Position numbers and translations under genes: made by a program. A stretch of 64,000 nt of DNA from Linanthus parryae (lineage: Eukaryota > Streptophyta > Magnoliopsida > Ericales > Polemoniaceae), in the NCBI GenBank assembly GCA_023055425.1, contig JALGPY010000004.1, forward strand, positions 58,551,718-58,615,717. The letters run 5' to 3'. A model generated the notes under the pieces. The model worked only from the letters and a program-made list of their open reading frames with translations. It was not told where the DNA came from and did not search any database. Below are positions 11,302-22,691 of this stretch, one piece after another (within the stretch, counting starts at the first letter, position 1; the number at the start of each line of letters is the position of its first letter).

Positions 11302-14300
11302 GGGACCCGAAGTGGTGCGAGTACCACGGAAAGGTCATGCATCCCACAGCAGACTGTAAGAAACTCAGGATTGTATTTAGCCAAAAGATGAAGAACGGAC
11401 AGCTTCGCATCTGCGTGGATTTCCGGGATCTCAATCGTTTCTGCCCAAAAGACGATTTTCCACTCCCCAACATCGATCTGCTTATTGACTCGACGGCGGG
11501 TCATCGCATGTTCAGTTTTATGGACGGCTTTAGCGGGTACAACCAGATCAAGATGGACCCTAAAGCTGCACGGAAAACTGCATTTATTACTCCCGTGGGA
11601 GTATTCAACTACACAGTGATGCCGTTCGGTCTCAAAAACGCGGGTGCAACCTATCAGCGGGCCATGAAGGCCCTGTTCCACGACATGATGCACAAGGAAG
11701 TGGAATTTTATGTGAATGACCTGGTGGTTAAATCCAAGCAGGAAGCAGATCACCTAGCGGATTTGCGGAAAGTGTTCAATAGATGCAGACGCTTTCAACT
11801 GAAGATGAATCCCATGAAGTGCGCGTTCGGGGTAACATCAGGGAAGTTCTTGGGATGCGTAGTGCATCGCCAAAGAATCGAGCCTGATCCTGCGAAAGTA
11901 TCAGCCATCACTGGCATGACGCCGCCCCATAACCAAAGTGCCTTGAAGACATTTTTGGGAAAGCTATCATATCTGCGGAGATTCATCCCAGCGATTGCCG
12001 AAATCACCTGCTGTTTTAGTGCCCTTCTCAAGAAAGATGCCGTATACAGCTGGACTCGAGAGCACGAAGCTGCGTTCGGGAAGCTGAAGGATCTGCTGAC
12101 GTCTTCAAAAATAATGATCGCACCTCAATTACGATCACTGCTTCTGCTGTATCTGACGTCAACAAGGAAGTCCATAGGAGCACTCTTGGCTCAGGAGTAC
12201 GAGGGCCAAGAAACGCCCATCTACTACATCTCTCGCATCGTGCAGCCCGCCGAATCAAGGTACACGGACATCGAGCGTCATTGCCTTGCCCTGTTCTTCG
12301 TGATAGAGAATTTGAGACACTACTTTGCGTCGCACAAAGTGGTAGTGGTCACCAAGAGTGATCCCATACGATATCTTCTGACTCACACCACTCCTGGGGG
12401 GAGATTGGCGAAATGGTATATGACCATCTCTCAATACGATATCACATGCGTGCGACCGCGGGCGATCAAGTCGCAGGCGGTGGCGGATCTGTTGGCACAG
12501 TTCCCTGATAACAGCCACGAGCCCATGATCGAAGAAGAATTCGAGGGACCTGAAATATATGCAGTCGACGTACCCTATTGGACGCTCCATTTTGACGGTT
12601 CGTCAACAAGGAAATGCGGAGGCATTGGGATAGTCTTGACCAAGCCTGATGGGGAGGTCATACAGATGTCCGCAAAGCTCGACTTCGCAGTCACCAACAA
12701 CGAAGCAGAATATGAAGCCCTCATAGCGGGACTGCGTGCAGCGAAGGCTTTGGAAGTAAGCAACCTGACGGTCATGGGGGACTCCAAGCTAATTGTCAAG
12801 CAGGCCTCGGGCGAGTACGGTTTGAAGGAGATAAATCTTCTGTCCTACCGGACTTTGGTACAAAAGCTGGTGCAGCAATTCTGCGACGTGAGGTACGAGC
12901 ACAAGCCCCGAGCAGACAACAGGCATGCAGATTCTTTGGCCACCTTGGGATCCAAAGTTAGTACTGACAAATGTCCCGCAAGAATCTCGATCGAAGTGCG
13001 AACATCGTCGGCGTTGACAGAAGACGCGTGCAACGATGAACACATGGATGATGCGGACTGGAGAAAAGCAGTCTTACGAGCCATCGCAGAAGGCACAAGC
13101 AGCGAAAGCTGGGCACTCACGAAAGGGTATAGCATACATGACAACACCCTTTACTACAAAGGCCCTGGCAGAATACTTATGCGATGCGTCTCCGAGCAAG
13201 AGGGACAGCTGCTGTTAGAAAAGATTCACCAACATGCTTGCGGAGAAAGCGAGGTGTCAATCTAACGGAAGGCTCAGAGATATGGCATTCATTGGCCAGA
13301 CATGTCAATAGCCGCGGCACTGATACAAGGGAAGTGCGAGAGTTGCGCACTGATCAAAGATTCTTTACTCATCGCTCTAACTGATGATGACGAGGATTGG
13401 AGGAAACCACTCTTTGATTTTCTCACCCAGGGCACCTTACCCGAATCAAGAAAAGAAGCTGAGAAATTGAAGAGGAAAGCATCTCGATACGTAGTACAAG
13501 AAAACCTGCTTTGGCGGAGAGGCCATGAGGGCAACTTGCTGCGATGTCTAGACAGCAGGGAAGCACAAGAGGTCATGGACCTTTCTCATCAGGTGGAACA
13601 CCAGGGAGGTGCGAAATTATGCAGGCAACTCCTTTCAATTGGATATTTCTGGCCCACTATGGAGGCCGATTGCCGCACCAAGGTACGACGCTGCCAGGAG
13701 TGTCAATTTAAGGGTAACCTAGTGCACGCTCCTGCTGTAGATCTGCATGCATTGGGAACGCCATGGCCATTTCACACATGGGCGTTGGATTTCATTGGTC
13801 CCATCCGACCAACTTCGCATGGGAATCATTTTATTCTCACCGCAACTGAGCTGTTCACTAAATGGGTGGAGGCGATACCACTGAAGACGGCAAATGCGCT
13901 AGCTGTGGTCAATTTCATCCAAGAAAACATCATATGCAGGTTCGGAATTCCCAACACCATCCTTTCAGATAATTGTACTCCTTTCGTTAATCGCCAGGTG
14001 GCTGCGAAGCTAGCAGAATAGAACATCAGGCAGATATGCCCCACCCCCTATTACCCGAAAGGGAACGGGCAAGCCGAAGCAACCAACAAAACGTTGTTGA
14101 GGATCTTGAGCAAGATGGTCGCAGATGACCACAAGAAGTGGGCTGGTTCCTTAAGCATAGCCCTGTGGGCTTACCGGACTTCTCCAAGGACACCCACAGG
14201 GGTCTCACCATTCCTCCTATGCTATGGGGCTGAGACCGTGGTACCTGCGGAGGTGAGAGTTAATTCGGCGAGATTGGCATTCCACGCATTGTACGACAAT

Positions 14301-14621
14301 CAACGCGATCATGACTTAGTCTTGCTGGAGGAAAAGCGAGAGCAAGCTAAAAGGACCAACAAGCGGTATCAAGAAAGGATTGCGCGTGCGTACAATAAAA
14401 CGGTCCAGCGAAGAGATTTCGCAATTGGAGATTTGGTCCTGCGCGCATCTGATCATTGCATGCGAGAGGCGGCTCACCCAAAATTCGCAGCCAATTGGGA
14501 AGGACCTTTCAAAGTCACAGAAGTCTTTGACAGTGGCTACTGCAGCATACGGAGGTTGCACGGAACGACCTCAACCCCAAGCTCAATCAACATGCGCTGG
14601 ATTAAGAAGTACTATCCTTGA
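11244..14621 (+). pseudogene. pol: T1 pol: RT, RNase H, archaeal-type RNase H and integrase; protease missing
   Basis: One frame throughout, with in-frame stops at 13263 (TAA) and 14019 (TAG). T2 reads a tyrosine and a phenylalanine at those places. Domains: a Cys/His segment (about 11313-11360); RT from RICVDFRDLNRFCPKDDFPL (about 11408) with MPFGLKNAGATYQRAM; catalytic box YVND at 11709-11720, where the family has YVDD; RT-linked RNase H about 12120-12510; second RNase H about 12580-12960 (HFDGSS, NNEAEYEALIAGLRAA); integrase about 13560-14620 with ALDFIGPI, ILSDN and QAEATNK supplying D, D and E. No DSGA/DLGAS protease motif lies between the Cys/His segment and RT, and the first part of RT is also missing, so about one domain has been deleted. 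The element cannot move on its own. Confidence 0.9.
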
Positions 14622-14683
14622 CTTCTCTCATTTGATGCGTTTTATTATAACGTTGCCTCATGTCTTGTATAGCTATGATTCAC

Positions 14684-14772
14684 ACAATCACCTCTCCCAT
14701 ATGAGAGAATTGTAATCTTATCTCTCCCATATGAGAGCACTATAATAAAAGACTTCTCCCAAATGAGAAGAA
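14684..14772 (+). repeat. Repeated CTCTCCCATATGAGAG palindromes after T1 pol
   Basis: Three spaced copies of a short inverted repeat (CTCTCCCATATGAGAG twice, then CTTCTCCCAAATGAGAAG) follow the pol stop by about 70-130 bp. T2 has related copies at 30702-30755 in the same relative position, so the motif is conserved in the family. A role in RNA 3'-end formation or as an RNA structure is possible but unproven. Confidence 0.7.
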
Positions 14773-14824
14773 CTTCATACTTCTAGCTGTTAATGTTGCT
14801 TCATTTAGTTTGTTATTACTGTTA

Positions 14825-15665
14825 GCAATGGGCTATCCGCCACGATAGCAACCTATGCAAATGCGATCTTAAGTGATCTTCTAAGCCTATCTGCCACGAT
14901 AGCAATCTATGCGAATGCGATCTTAAGTGATCTTCTAAGCCTATCTGCCACGATAGCAGCCCATGCAAAAGCGATCTTAATTGATCTTCTAAAGCCTATC
15001 TGTCACGATAGCAATCTATGCGAATACGATCTTAATTGATCTTCTAAAGCCTATCTGTCACGATAGCAACCTATGCAAATGCGATCTTAAGTGATCTTCT
15101 AAGCCTATCTGCCACGATAGCAATCTATGCGAATGCGATCTTAAGTGATCTTCTAAGACTATCTACCACGATAGCAGCCCATGCGAAAGCGATCTTAATT
15201 GATCTTCTAAAGCCTATCTGTCACGATAGCAATCTATGCGAATACGATCTTAATTGATCTTCTAAAGCCTATATGTCACGATAGCAGCCTATGCAAATGC
15301 GATCTTAATTGATCTTCTAAGCCTATCTGTCACGATAGCAGATCATGCGAAAAATGATCTTAATTGATCTTCTAAGCCTATCTGCCACGATAGCAGCTCA
15401 TGCGAAAAATGATCTTAATTGATCTTCTAAAGCCTATCTGCCGTGATAGCAGCGTTATACGAATTCGATTTAAAATTCGTTCTTAAGTCTGTCTATTGTG
15501 ATAGCGACATCATGCAAAATGATCTTAAGTGATCTACAAAGGCCTATCTGATGTGATAGCACTTGCATCTTAATCTGGGGCAAAATCACAAGCCTATCTG
15601 CCAAGATAGCAAAGCTGCGCGAACACGATCTCGAACGATCTAAAAACATATCTGCGAATCTATGC
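14825..15665 (+). repeat. Tandem hairpin array of T1 (about 15-16 units of about 54 bp)
   Basis: Each unit has an imperfect hairpin CTATCTGCCACGATAG followed by a second inverted motif, GATCTTAATTGATC or GATCTTAAGTGATC. Units 1-4 are repeated almost exactly as units 5-8, giving a higher-order period of 218 bp (ACCTATGCAA at 14851 and 15069). Units decay towards the right end. T2 carries a related array (30365-30640) at the same place between pol and the antisense gene. The array is not protein coding. Confidence 0.9.
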
Positions 15666-17085
15666 GACAGATAGCAAATACAAAGTGTGCATATAGCACT
15701 ACAAAAGGCCAAATTTTCCAATACGCATGCGAGATTGTAATTTGTTGTAACAAGACAGCAAGTCATACAAAGAAATCTATCATTATGAGTCAAAACGATT
15801 TACAAGTTATCTGTCTAGATAGCAGCTTACAAGCGGAAAAGCTCAAATCTAACTACGCAGCCAACATGGCTTACAATGCATTCAAAAAGTAACTTACAAG
15901 AGAGAAGTGACACATCGAGGGAATCCTAACTGAAAAAGGATGAACCTAACGGTTCTAACACCGGCTATGCGATACGCAGATCTGCGGCCAAAGATCTGTA
16001 GCAAGTAGGATGCTTCTGCGAAGAGATCAACTCGCCATTCGCGACATCCCTGGCAGCAAGATCTGGGTGATGCTACGTCCAAGACCCCAGGATCTGACAA
16101 GGCCTCTGTCTGATCAAGATATGTACCAGAGGAACTACCTGTTCCGGCGTATGCAGTCGTGCAAAACAGGGGAGCAGTCATTCCTCGGGTACTGGGCTCT
16201 TTGTCCAGATAGACAAGGGCATTGGCTCGCCATCCTGAGTTCAAGAACGAGGAGGCAAGAAATTCTCCTCCGGGCATGCTGGAGGAGAATCACGCCGTTC
16301 ATTACGAGTCGGTAGCAAGGTCACTACGGCGCTGCACCTCACCGGGAGGCGGCCGGAAACATGACCTGCAAACATAATAGACGAAGAAAATTCTTCGAAC
16401 AAACATGAGGTATTATCTCCATCTTCTTTACGATGGTTATAAAGACCAATAAGCCTTATGAAGCGGATCTGGGAAGCTATTTCTATAGCACAAAGCGCAA
16501 ACTCAGGTTTCAAAACTGGGAATTGCCATGAATCAACGAAAAACAAGCGTTGAAGCCAGCAGTCGTAAGGACTCACGGCAAAGCACATTTTTGGGATGAA
16601 GAACCCAAATGGCAAAAGGCAGGGTTTATATAGACCTTGTGGAGACTCTTCAGTTGCCTAGATGAGTCAGCAGAATTTGAAAAAAGGGTAAGCATCAATC
16701 ACTTACGCCTTGAAAAGCGGTAACAATCAATTACCCTACTAAAGGCTACGACGATTCAGTTGCGTATCCTAATTAATGACGGATGGTCATGATTCGGATG
16801 GACTTACCAAGGAAAGCGTGCTTATCTAATGAGGAATTAGCGCGAAAATCAAGGCAGAATATCAATTGCTGACGTCATGAATTGATATGCACAGAAATAT
16901 TCTAGCAAATCCCGGAAAGGGCAAAATGGGCACTTTGATTCTTTTGAAAAAAAAAGGGGGGAGAAACCCTAGCAACATTACATTAACGTTTCTGCTATTT
17001 GTTTGCTACTATTCAAATTTAAAAGTCAAAGTAAACCCTTGATCAAGGAGTCATGAGGGGTGAACTGACGGCTCAGATTCTCCAC
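15666..17085. other. T1 region between hairpin array and antisense gene end, with a conserved TATA unit
   Basis: No intact gene. On the minus strand TCTATATAAA (about 16625-16634) is preceded by TGCTGACTCAT and CAACTGAAGAGTCTCC. T2 has the same blocks and TATATAA at 29564-29570. In T2 the downstream sequence holds an ATG and an 88-codon frame; in T1 the matching ATG reads ATA. This looks like a second antisense transcription unit downstream of the PMD gene. The evidence is conservation between two copies only. Confidence 0.4.
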
Positions 17086-20000
17086 CTACTCCACTTCCTG
17101 CTTCAACTGCTCGCACCTGGCATTCATCTCGCGATAGAGCTTCATAGCCTCTTCAACCTTTCGCTTTTGCTGCTCCACCTTCTGCTTTTCAGCTGCGAGG
17201 TTTTGGTGGCCGCGTTCCAAAGTTACAGCCGCGCGAATCAGAGTAACTCTCTTCACGAGAAACTTGAAGCCCACCCCGCCTTGAACTTTGGCGAGAAGAT
17301 TTTGGCACATGCCAAAAAGCAATTCGGCACTCTGAGGAGAAATGGTCGCAGGTGTGGCCGCAAACAGCTGTTCCAAAATACAGATGGCTTCGGAAAGAAA
17401 CAACCTCCTGTCAAAGGGCCCTATCTCCAGAGATCTCGCAAATGAATGGGATAGGTGAGGCGCATCCGAACAAGCCAGTCAACATCGGCTTGCTTCAAAC
17501 CTGAAGCAATATTAAAGCTAAGTTATGCTATCAAACTCGCAAATAAATAATGCGAAATGCAAAACAGCAAACTGCGACTTACCAGTCCCTTCAAGGATCT
17601 CACGAAGAGAAGGAATGCGCATTGCTGGGGTGGTTGAAGACTGTCCTCGTTCAATAGCCGTCCTGTCAGCTGCGAGCTCTAACTCCTCATAGTTAGGAGG
17701 AAGAATATAAGCCGCACTAGGTGCGATTGCAGACCCGGCCTGCGAGCCCCAAAAGCTCCACGCAGGAAGAGGTGCCGCCGACTCAGTCGTCGCTGGAGGC
17801 GTAGTGGCAGCCGAAGTTGCTTGGCGAGGGACACTTTCAGATGCAGTAGCATCAACAGCACTTGTTCTTATTTCCTCAGCACCAGCATGGGCATCTTCCT
17901 CGATTAGCACAGTGTCAGCCTCGACATCATCAGAAAGTTCGATGATGTCCTCAAAAGGCTCTCCTGCATATTCAGCAGCTGCGACGGGCTTCTCGGTATG
18001 AGAACTCGGAACCGGGACATAGGACGCAGAAGGTTGACTCCTTTGCTCCAACATGGGCTCATCAGCATTGCCTGCGATACAGAATGCGATAGTATGAGGT
18101 AACTTGTATCGCATGTTATTTTATTATCTTTGCTAAGCTAAGAGCAAGCACCTCCACGCGAAGGTGGGATTGCGGTGTCCTCGTCATACGCTAAGGACGT
18201 GGAACCTTGCCCTACTAATGTGTCCTCATTAAGCATGCCTTTAAGATGAGCGTGACCTGGGGCGCGAAGAAACCAGTCATGATTCTGTTTTGAGTTGCTA
18301 AGCCTAGTTTATGCATATCGTTCAAGTGATTACCTGAGGGTTCACCGCACTTGCCTACTAGCCAGCGGCGAATGTCAGCTTTTGACACACCATGCTTTAA
18401 TGCACCAACAATCACGTCTCAATAAGTTACGGCGAGATTAAATATCTCACCTTCGTTGCCGCCTGCGATTTCTTCAAAATCTGCTTGGGCTTGCTCCAAA
18501 GCTGCTGCATCCTCTTCTGGAGCCACATCCTCCTCCTCAGTTTGAGGAGCCATCTCTTCGGGAAGCACATCTTCCTCTTCAACTGGACGCACTAAGTCGT
18601 CAACATGTTGTTCTTTGAGGCTTCTCTGCCTCACACGCTCGAGCTCCTCCTCTTCTCGCTGTCTTCTCCTTTCAGCAGCTTCCGCAGCTGTCTTCCTAGA
18701 CTCGGCGAGAACGTCCTCGCTTATGGGTTCGTCAGAAGTGCCAGAATGAGCATCCCACTTTTGCCTCTTGGCCAAAAGGCAACTGATGGTCTCATCATCA
18801 TCATCATCTGCGAAGAAACGATTAGTTCAAAATCAAGTTGCAAAAGAGTTACGATAATGAGAAAGGAAGCGCGATGGAAATACCTCCTGATTCTTCCTCA
18901 TGTATCACATTTGCTCTTTTTTCTTCTTCATCACCTTCCCTTGGCCCCCGCCTCTCCTCTTCTTCCTCCTGGCCGAATGGAACGAAGGTCTCTACTGCGA
19001 GCTCCTTCCGCGCTTTACTAGGCATGCGACCTTTGCCTTTGTCCTTGACATAAAGGGACCTCGCCGGAGGGGAAGTTGGAGCGCTTCTAGGGGAAGAAAT
19101 TTTAATTCCCTTTTGCCTGGGTCTCTTCGCTCTTGGCGCGGCAGTCGCTGGAGGAGACGGATCATCTCTGGGTGGAGACGAGGCCGGAGCATTGTCTATC
19201 AGCGAGTCAGCAAAAGCATTCATGACTGCGCGAATCTTGGTTTCGGCCTCAGGGTCCATCCTCGAAGCTAGCAGGAACGTCTGTCCTTGTCTTCTTATGG
19301 TAACAATGGTGTTGACCAGCGACTTGGAACAATCACCAGATGCGAACCTCCGCACATGGCACTACGGCAAGCAGTGTAGAATAAAGATGTCAATATGTGA
19401 AAGTAAAGAAGCTTAGAACATGCAAAAGAAGTTGCTTACCTTAGCAAAAGTCTCGCTATATCTGATGACATGCAAGTCGCCTTTCCTAACCGCGGCGATC
19501 TTTTCATCCAGAATGATGGCAGGGCACAAATGGTTCTCATGATCCAACAATGAGTAGCAACCATACTTAGACTCGTCCAGACTACAATTGGGATGAAACG
19601 GAAAAGAGTTTCTTTTGATCAGAGGAGCTCTGCTTGGCTGGGGGGCCGACTGCGTCTCCAATCTCGTCTGCTGAGCGTTCCAGTATGCGAGCCAGTTTTT
19701 GGAACAACCGCCTTCACGGTTACCCGCAAGTTCCTCAAAGGGAAGATTGCTCATGAAGACTGTTTTGCACTCCTTTGTCAACAAACGCTTATAGCAGCCT
19801 CTGATAATAGACTGTGGCCAGATTGAGGGTGCCACTGCATCAAAGCCGAACTGGGGAGAAACGTGAGTGGGATCAACATCCACGGTAATCCTCTCATACC
19901 TCGGCGCGAGCTCGCGAAAATGCTCTGCGAGAGCAGGAAGGGAACCTCGCAGACACCAGCAAAATAATTCGCGATAGCGCTCATGGAAATGCTCTCCCTC

Positions 20001-21320
20001 TTCGAAGAGGAGTTCTTCCGAGAAAACAACACCCTTGGAAGGATACAGCTTTGGAAACCATCGCACGTTTTCAATACGCATGGCATAGGGCCTGGCTATG
20101 AACTCTCGCCGGTTGTCGCATATCAGACTCCAAACGCACTTGGTATTGTTTGCTCCGAACCACCTCGCAGCTCTGCCGCTGTTACGCTCCTCTACCGCGC
20201 CTGGGGGACACCACTTGTTGGGCTTAGAAGAAGTTGGGGCATAGGAAGGCCATCGCTCAAAGACCCACATTGTCAAGAAGGAAATGTTAACGAAAGTCAG
20301 TATGTCGAGGCGGCCACGCGATTCTTTCATGGCCACAACTAGCTGATCCAGTCTGTAGTACGGCGTGCCCAAAACCAGGGGTCCGAGTGCGACTTTCTGG
20401 CCAAGGGCCAGTTTCACAGCAAGCGGCAGAACGTGATAAAAGACCCCATCGTGCGGGTGGCCATCGATTAAGTACCTCGACAGCCAGGCACAGAGGAAAG
20501 CACAAAGGGTCAAGTGATAGCCTTTACCCTCCACTTAGTTCTTGGCCTCTGGGTCTTGACTCAGAAGTTTCTTGGTAATGCTGCTACTCGCATAATCACG
20601 AAAGAAGTACTGCACCCATTTATTCCAAGTATTCTTTGCAGACGTGTCAACCAACTGCCAGTCAGGAAGGGCTTTTGTAGTGGTCCACCGGGTGGAGATT
20701 TTCTTTACCTCTGACAAGCACTCCTCCATCTGCGTGTACAAAGCAATCTCCGCATCCGTCCTCAAGGGACTCAAGGGGTCCACTTCATCCATGGGAGACA
20801 GATCATACAGCATGTGCACGTCCTCGAGTGTGGGGGCAGCCTCGAACTCAGCAAAGTGAAAAGTGTGAGTCGCAGGCGAGTAGCGGGAAAGAAGGTTTAG
20901 AGGCATGGATTGGTCCAGCTTCACGGCAGCACCCTTCATAGCACGAACGGCGAAGTATACGCCGGCCTCATTAAGAGTCACAGCATGATTGGTCAACACA
21001 TGGTCGATCCACTCATCCATGTAGTCCAATTTTTGGACAAATGCTTGGGTGGAAATCGTTTCATACGGGAAGTACCCATATTCGATTCCCAATCGAACCA
21101 CGTCCTCGGAGCCAATCAAATCAAGCAGGGCCGAGTTAAGTGGAGGAGTTAGTGTTAGCAATCCCTCATTGGGGACAGAAGCAGGCAGTTTCTTTGCCTT
21201 AACCCTCGCGTGGTAGAAGTCTTTGCCACCCAGATAGGGGGCTTTTCGCCATAAAGCTTGCGGAAGATCAGGTATTTCTTCGTCCACCTTGGTGGGTCTA
21301 GTTCCTTTTGTCTTTGCCAT
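17086..21320 (-). pseudogene. T1 antisense gene: plant mobile domain (PMD) protein, six coding exons, lightly broken
   Basis: It runs opposite to gag-pol from ATG at 21320. Exons inferred from GT-AG borders shared with T2: 21320-19440, 19361-18884, 18807-18334, 18256-18152, 18071-17583 and 17500-17086; together about 1,280 codons. Intron 1 is phase 0 and introns 2-5 phase 1. Exon 1 holds the PMD: THTFHFAEFEAAPTLEDVHM, then AFLCAWLSRYLIDGHPHDG, LPLAVKLALGQKVALGPLVL and FLTMWVFERW. Exon 2 has a basic PRAKRPRQK patch (possible nuclear signal) and acidic runs; exon 3 has Asp/Glu-rich and Arg/Glu helices and ALKHGVSKADIRRWLVGKCGEPSG; exon 6 ends in a coiled coil. Breaks: TAA at 20535-20537, TGA at 18419-18421, and a 1-base loss near 17440. 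PMD proteins of host plants (MAIN, MAIL1) act in the nucleus in silencing and gene expression; the role here is unknown. Confidence 0.8.
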
Positions 21321-21791
21321 TCCTGCAGAAAAGCAAGAAAAAAGGGGGGAGAAATATGCCACACTTCAGTTTGAATTTCGAGATTCAAGATCTATGGGAA
21401 GAAAGATGAACAATTTCTGGTATCAATTTCAGAAATTAGGGATTCGAATTGTTTGCATTGTCAGAGATTTCAAAAACCCTACATTCAAGGTCTTTATCAT
21501 TGGGGGATTAAAGCATATTTGGATTCAAAGATTGTGAGTCCCTTCACAAATTTTTCAGCAGATAATGGGTTTTGCAGATCCAACGGAGTTCAAAGCATAT
21601 ACTAGCATTTTAAATCGAAATTGAACAAGGCCAACCTTGTTTCTGTGAAGCTTGCTTGGATACAGACAGTTGAAGAAGACGATTTGCAATTCTGAACTGG
21701 TGATTGATTATCTGAATCTGCTCTCGAAGGCTTCCGGGTATCATTCACTTTAATAGAAAGAAGTGATGCTTTGCAACAATGGAGAGTACAA

Positions 21792-21960
21792 AGTATTTAT
21801 CCAAAAACAATGAAGGGTTGCGTCCTTTCAGTAGTCGAATCGCAACCGTCACCGTCGAATCGCGCAATCACAGGACAAGCTGACGTCACGCCTAAAACCC
21901 TAAAGGCCAGACGGCACGACTCTAGGGGTTTTAGGTCATAATGGCACGCACGGGGGCTGA
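21792..21960 (-). promoter_or_regulatory. Conserved antisense promoter candidate of T1
   Basis: The minus strand carries ATAAATACT (21800-21792) about 480 bp upstream of the antisense ATG, followed by TCCATTGTTGCAAA. Upstream are TTGCGATTCGAC, ACTGAAAGGACGC and TGACGTCAGC. T2 has the same order, with ATAAATACT at 23910-23918. Conservation of this block between copies with otherwise diverged non-coding DNA supports a promoter for the antisense gene. The TGACGTCA palindrome resembles a bZIP site; in T2 it is TGACATCA. Confidence 0.55.
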
Positions 21961-22045
21961 ATTTACTCGTATTTGAATTGGTGCGTGGCGGCGACGCGTA
22001 TGTTGGTTTCCGCGCATGGAATTCTATACAGCTATGAGTCTTCAC

Positions 22046-22063
22046 GCGCAGAAAGGGGGCTAA
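22046..22063 (+). other. Polypurine tract of T1
   Basis: GCAGAAAGGGGGCTAA directly precedes the 3' LTR. T2 has CAAAAAAGGGGGCTAA in the matching position. Confidence 0.85.
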
Positions 22064-22691
22064 TGTAGATAGTGCTTTCTGAGCTGACAGATCTTGGCCA
22101 CGTGGCAACCATCCAGCACATCATATTGTGCTCCACAAACACTGGATCACCAGCCGAGCTGATCCATGTGGGGGCTGCGAGACAGGGCCCTCGCATACCA
22201 CTGCACGGGACTTGTAGGGACTTAGTGGTTTGGAGGCTAGAGTAAGTCCTGTCGCGTGCGAGCCAAGCCCGCGCGCGACCTTTAGTAACATCTTTTGAGA
22301 GATTTATGGCACGAGCTCCATAAACCCGGTCAATCCGGTCAAACCCGGTCAACCCCATAACGGTTCCGGTATTCGCGCATAACGTGCTGTGACGGTCCCT
22401 ATATACGCGGACGAACGTGCCGTTGTGGTTAAGATAATTAAGCCGCCATTGATGGGCGCATTAACCCCACTGCAACGGTCACATTCTCCGTTATATATAG
22501 GACGTTAACCTTTCCATACAAAGGAGGACACACTAGCCATACGCGGAAGCTCTGCCAAATCTTTGTCTCTCTCTCAGACATTACTACTGCCTTACTCTCT
22601 CCCTACACACAACCCAACTCTTCCTGTGCTATCTCTGATCCTCTACTTACGGTGTACACGGAGGTCTCCCCGCCGGAATCTCTTGTGCACA
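22064..22691 (+). repeat. 3' LTR of T1
   Basis: 628 bp, starting TGTAGATAGTGC and ending CTTGTGCACA, near-identical to 9227-9854. It is followed by the CTCAC duplication at 22692-22696. Confidence 0.93.

Larger units (their letters stand above)
21321..22063 (-). other. Leader and upstream region of the T1 antisense gene
   Basis: No ORF. Just before the ATG a pyrimidine-rich stretch ends in TTTCTGCAG (acceptor AG at 21323-21324), and T2 has TTTATTGTAG at the same place, so an intron probably ends two bases before the start codon. I could not fix its donor; AAACAAGGTTGGC near 21625 is a weak shared candidate. Blocks conserved with T2 continue up to the polypurine tract. Confidence 0.5.
9227..22691 (+). 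mobile_element. T1: complete Tat-branch Ty3/gypsy element with antisense PMD gene
   Basis: It has 628-bp LTRs (9227-9854 and 22064-22691), a primer-binding site, gag, a pol lacking protease, a hairpin tandem array, a long antisense gene (21320 to 17086), a polypurine tract and a 5-bp target-site duplication. A second, archaeal-type RNase H domain between the RT-linked RNase H and the integrase is the hallmark of the Tat branch. By eye the LTRs differ at roughly 17 of 628 positions, so this is the younger insertion relative to its Athila host sequence. Gag and pol each carry inactivating changes. Confidence 0.92.

Noticed and set aside
14825..15665. Regularly spaced repeats resembling a CRISPR array
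   Set aside because: The linkers are repeated too, the setting is a plant retrotransposon, and no cas-like gene exists. It is an ordinary tandem repeat with hairpins.
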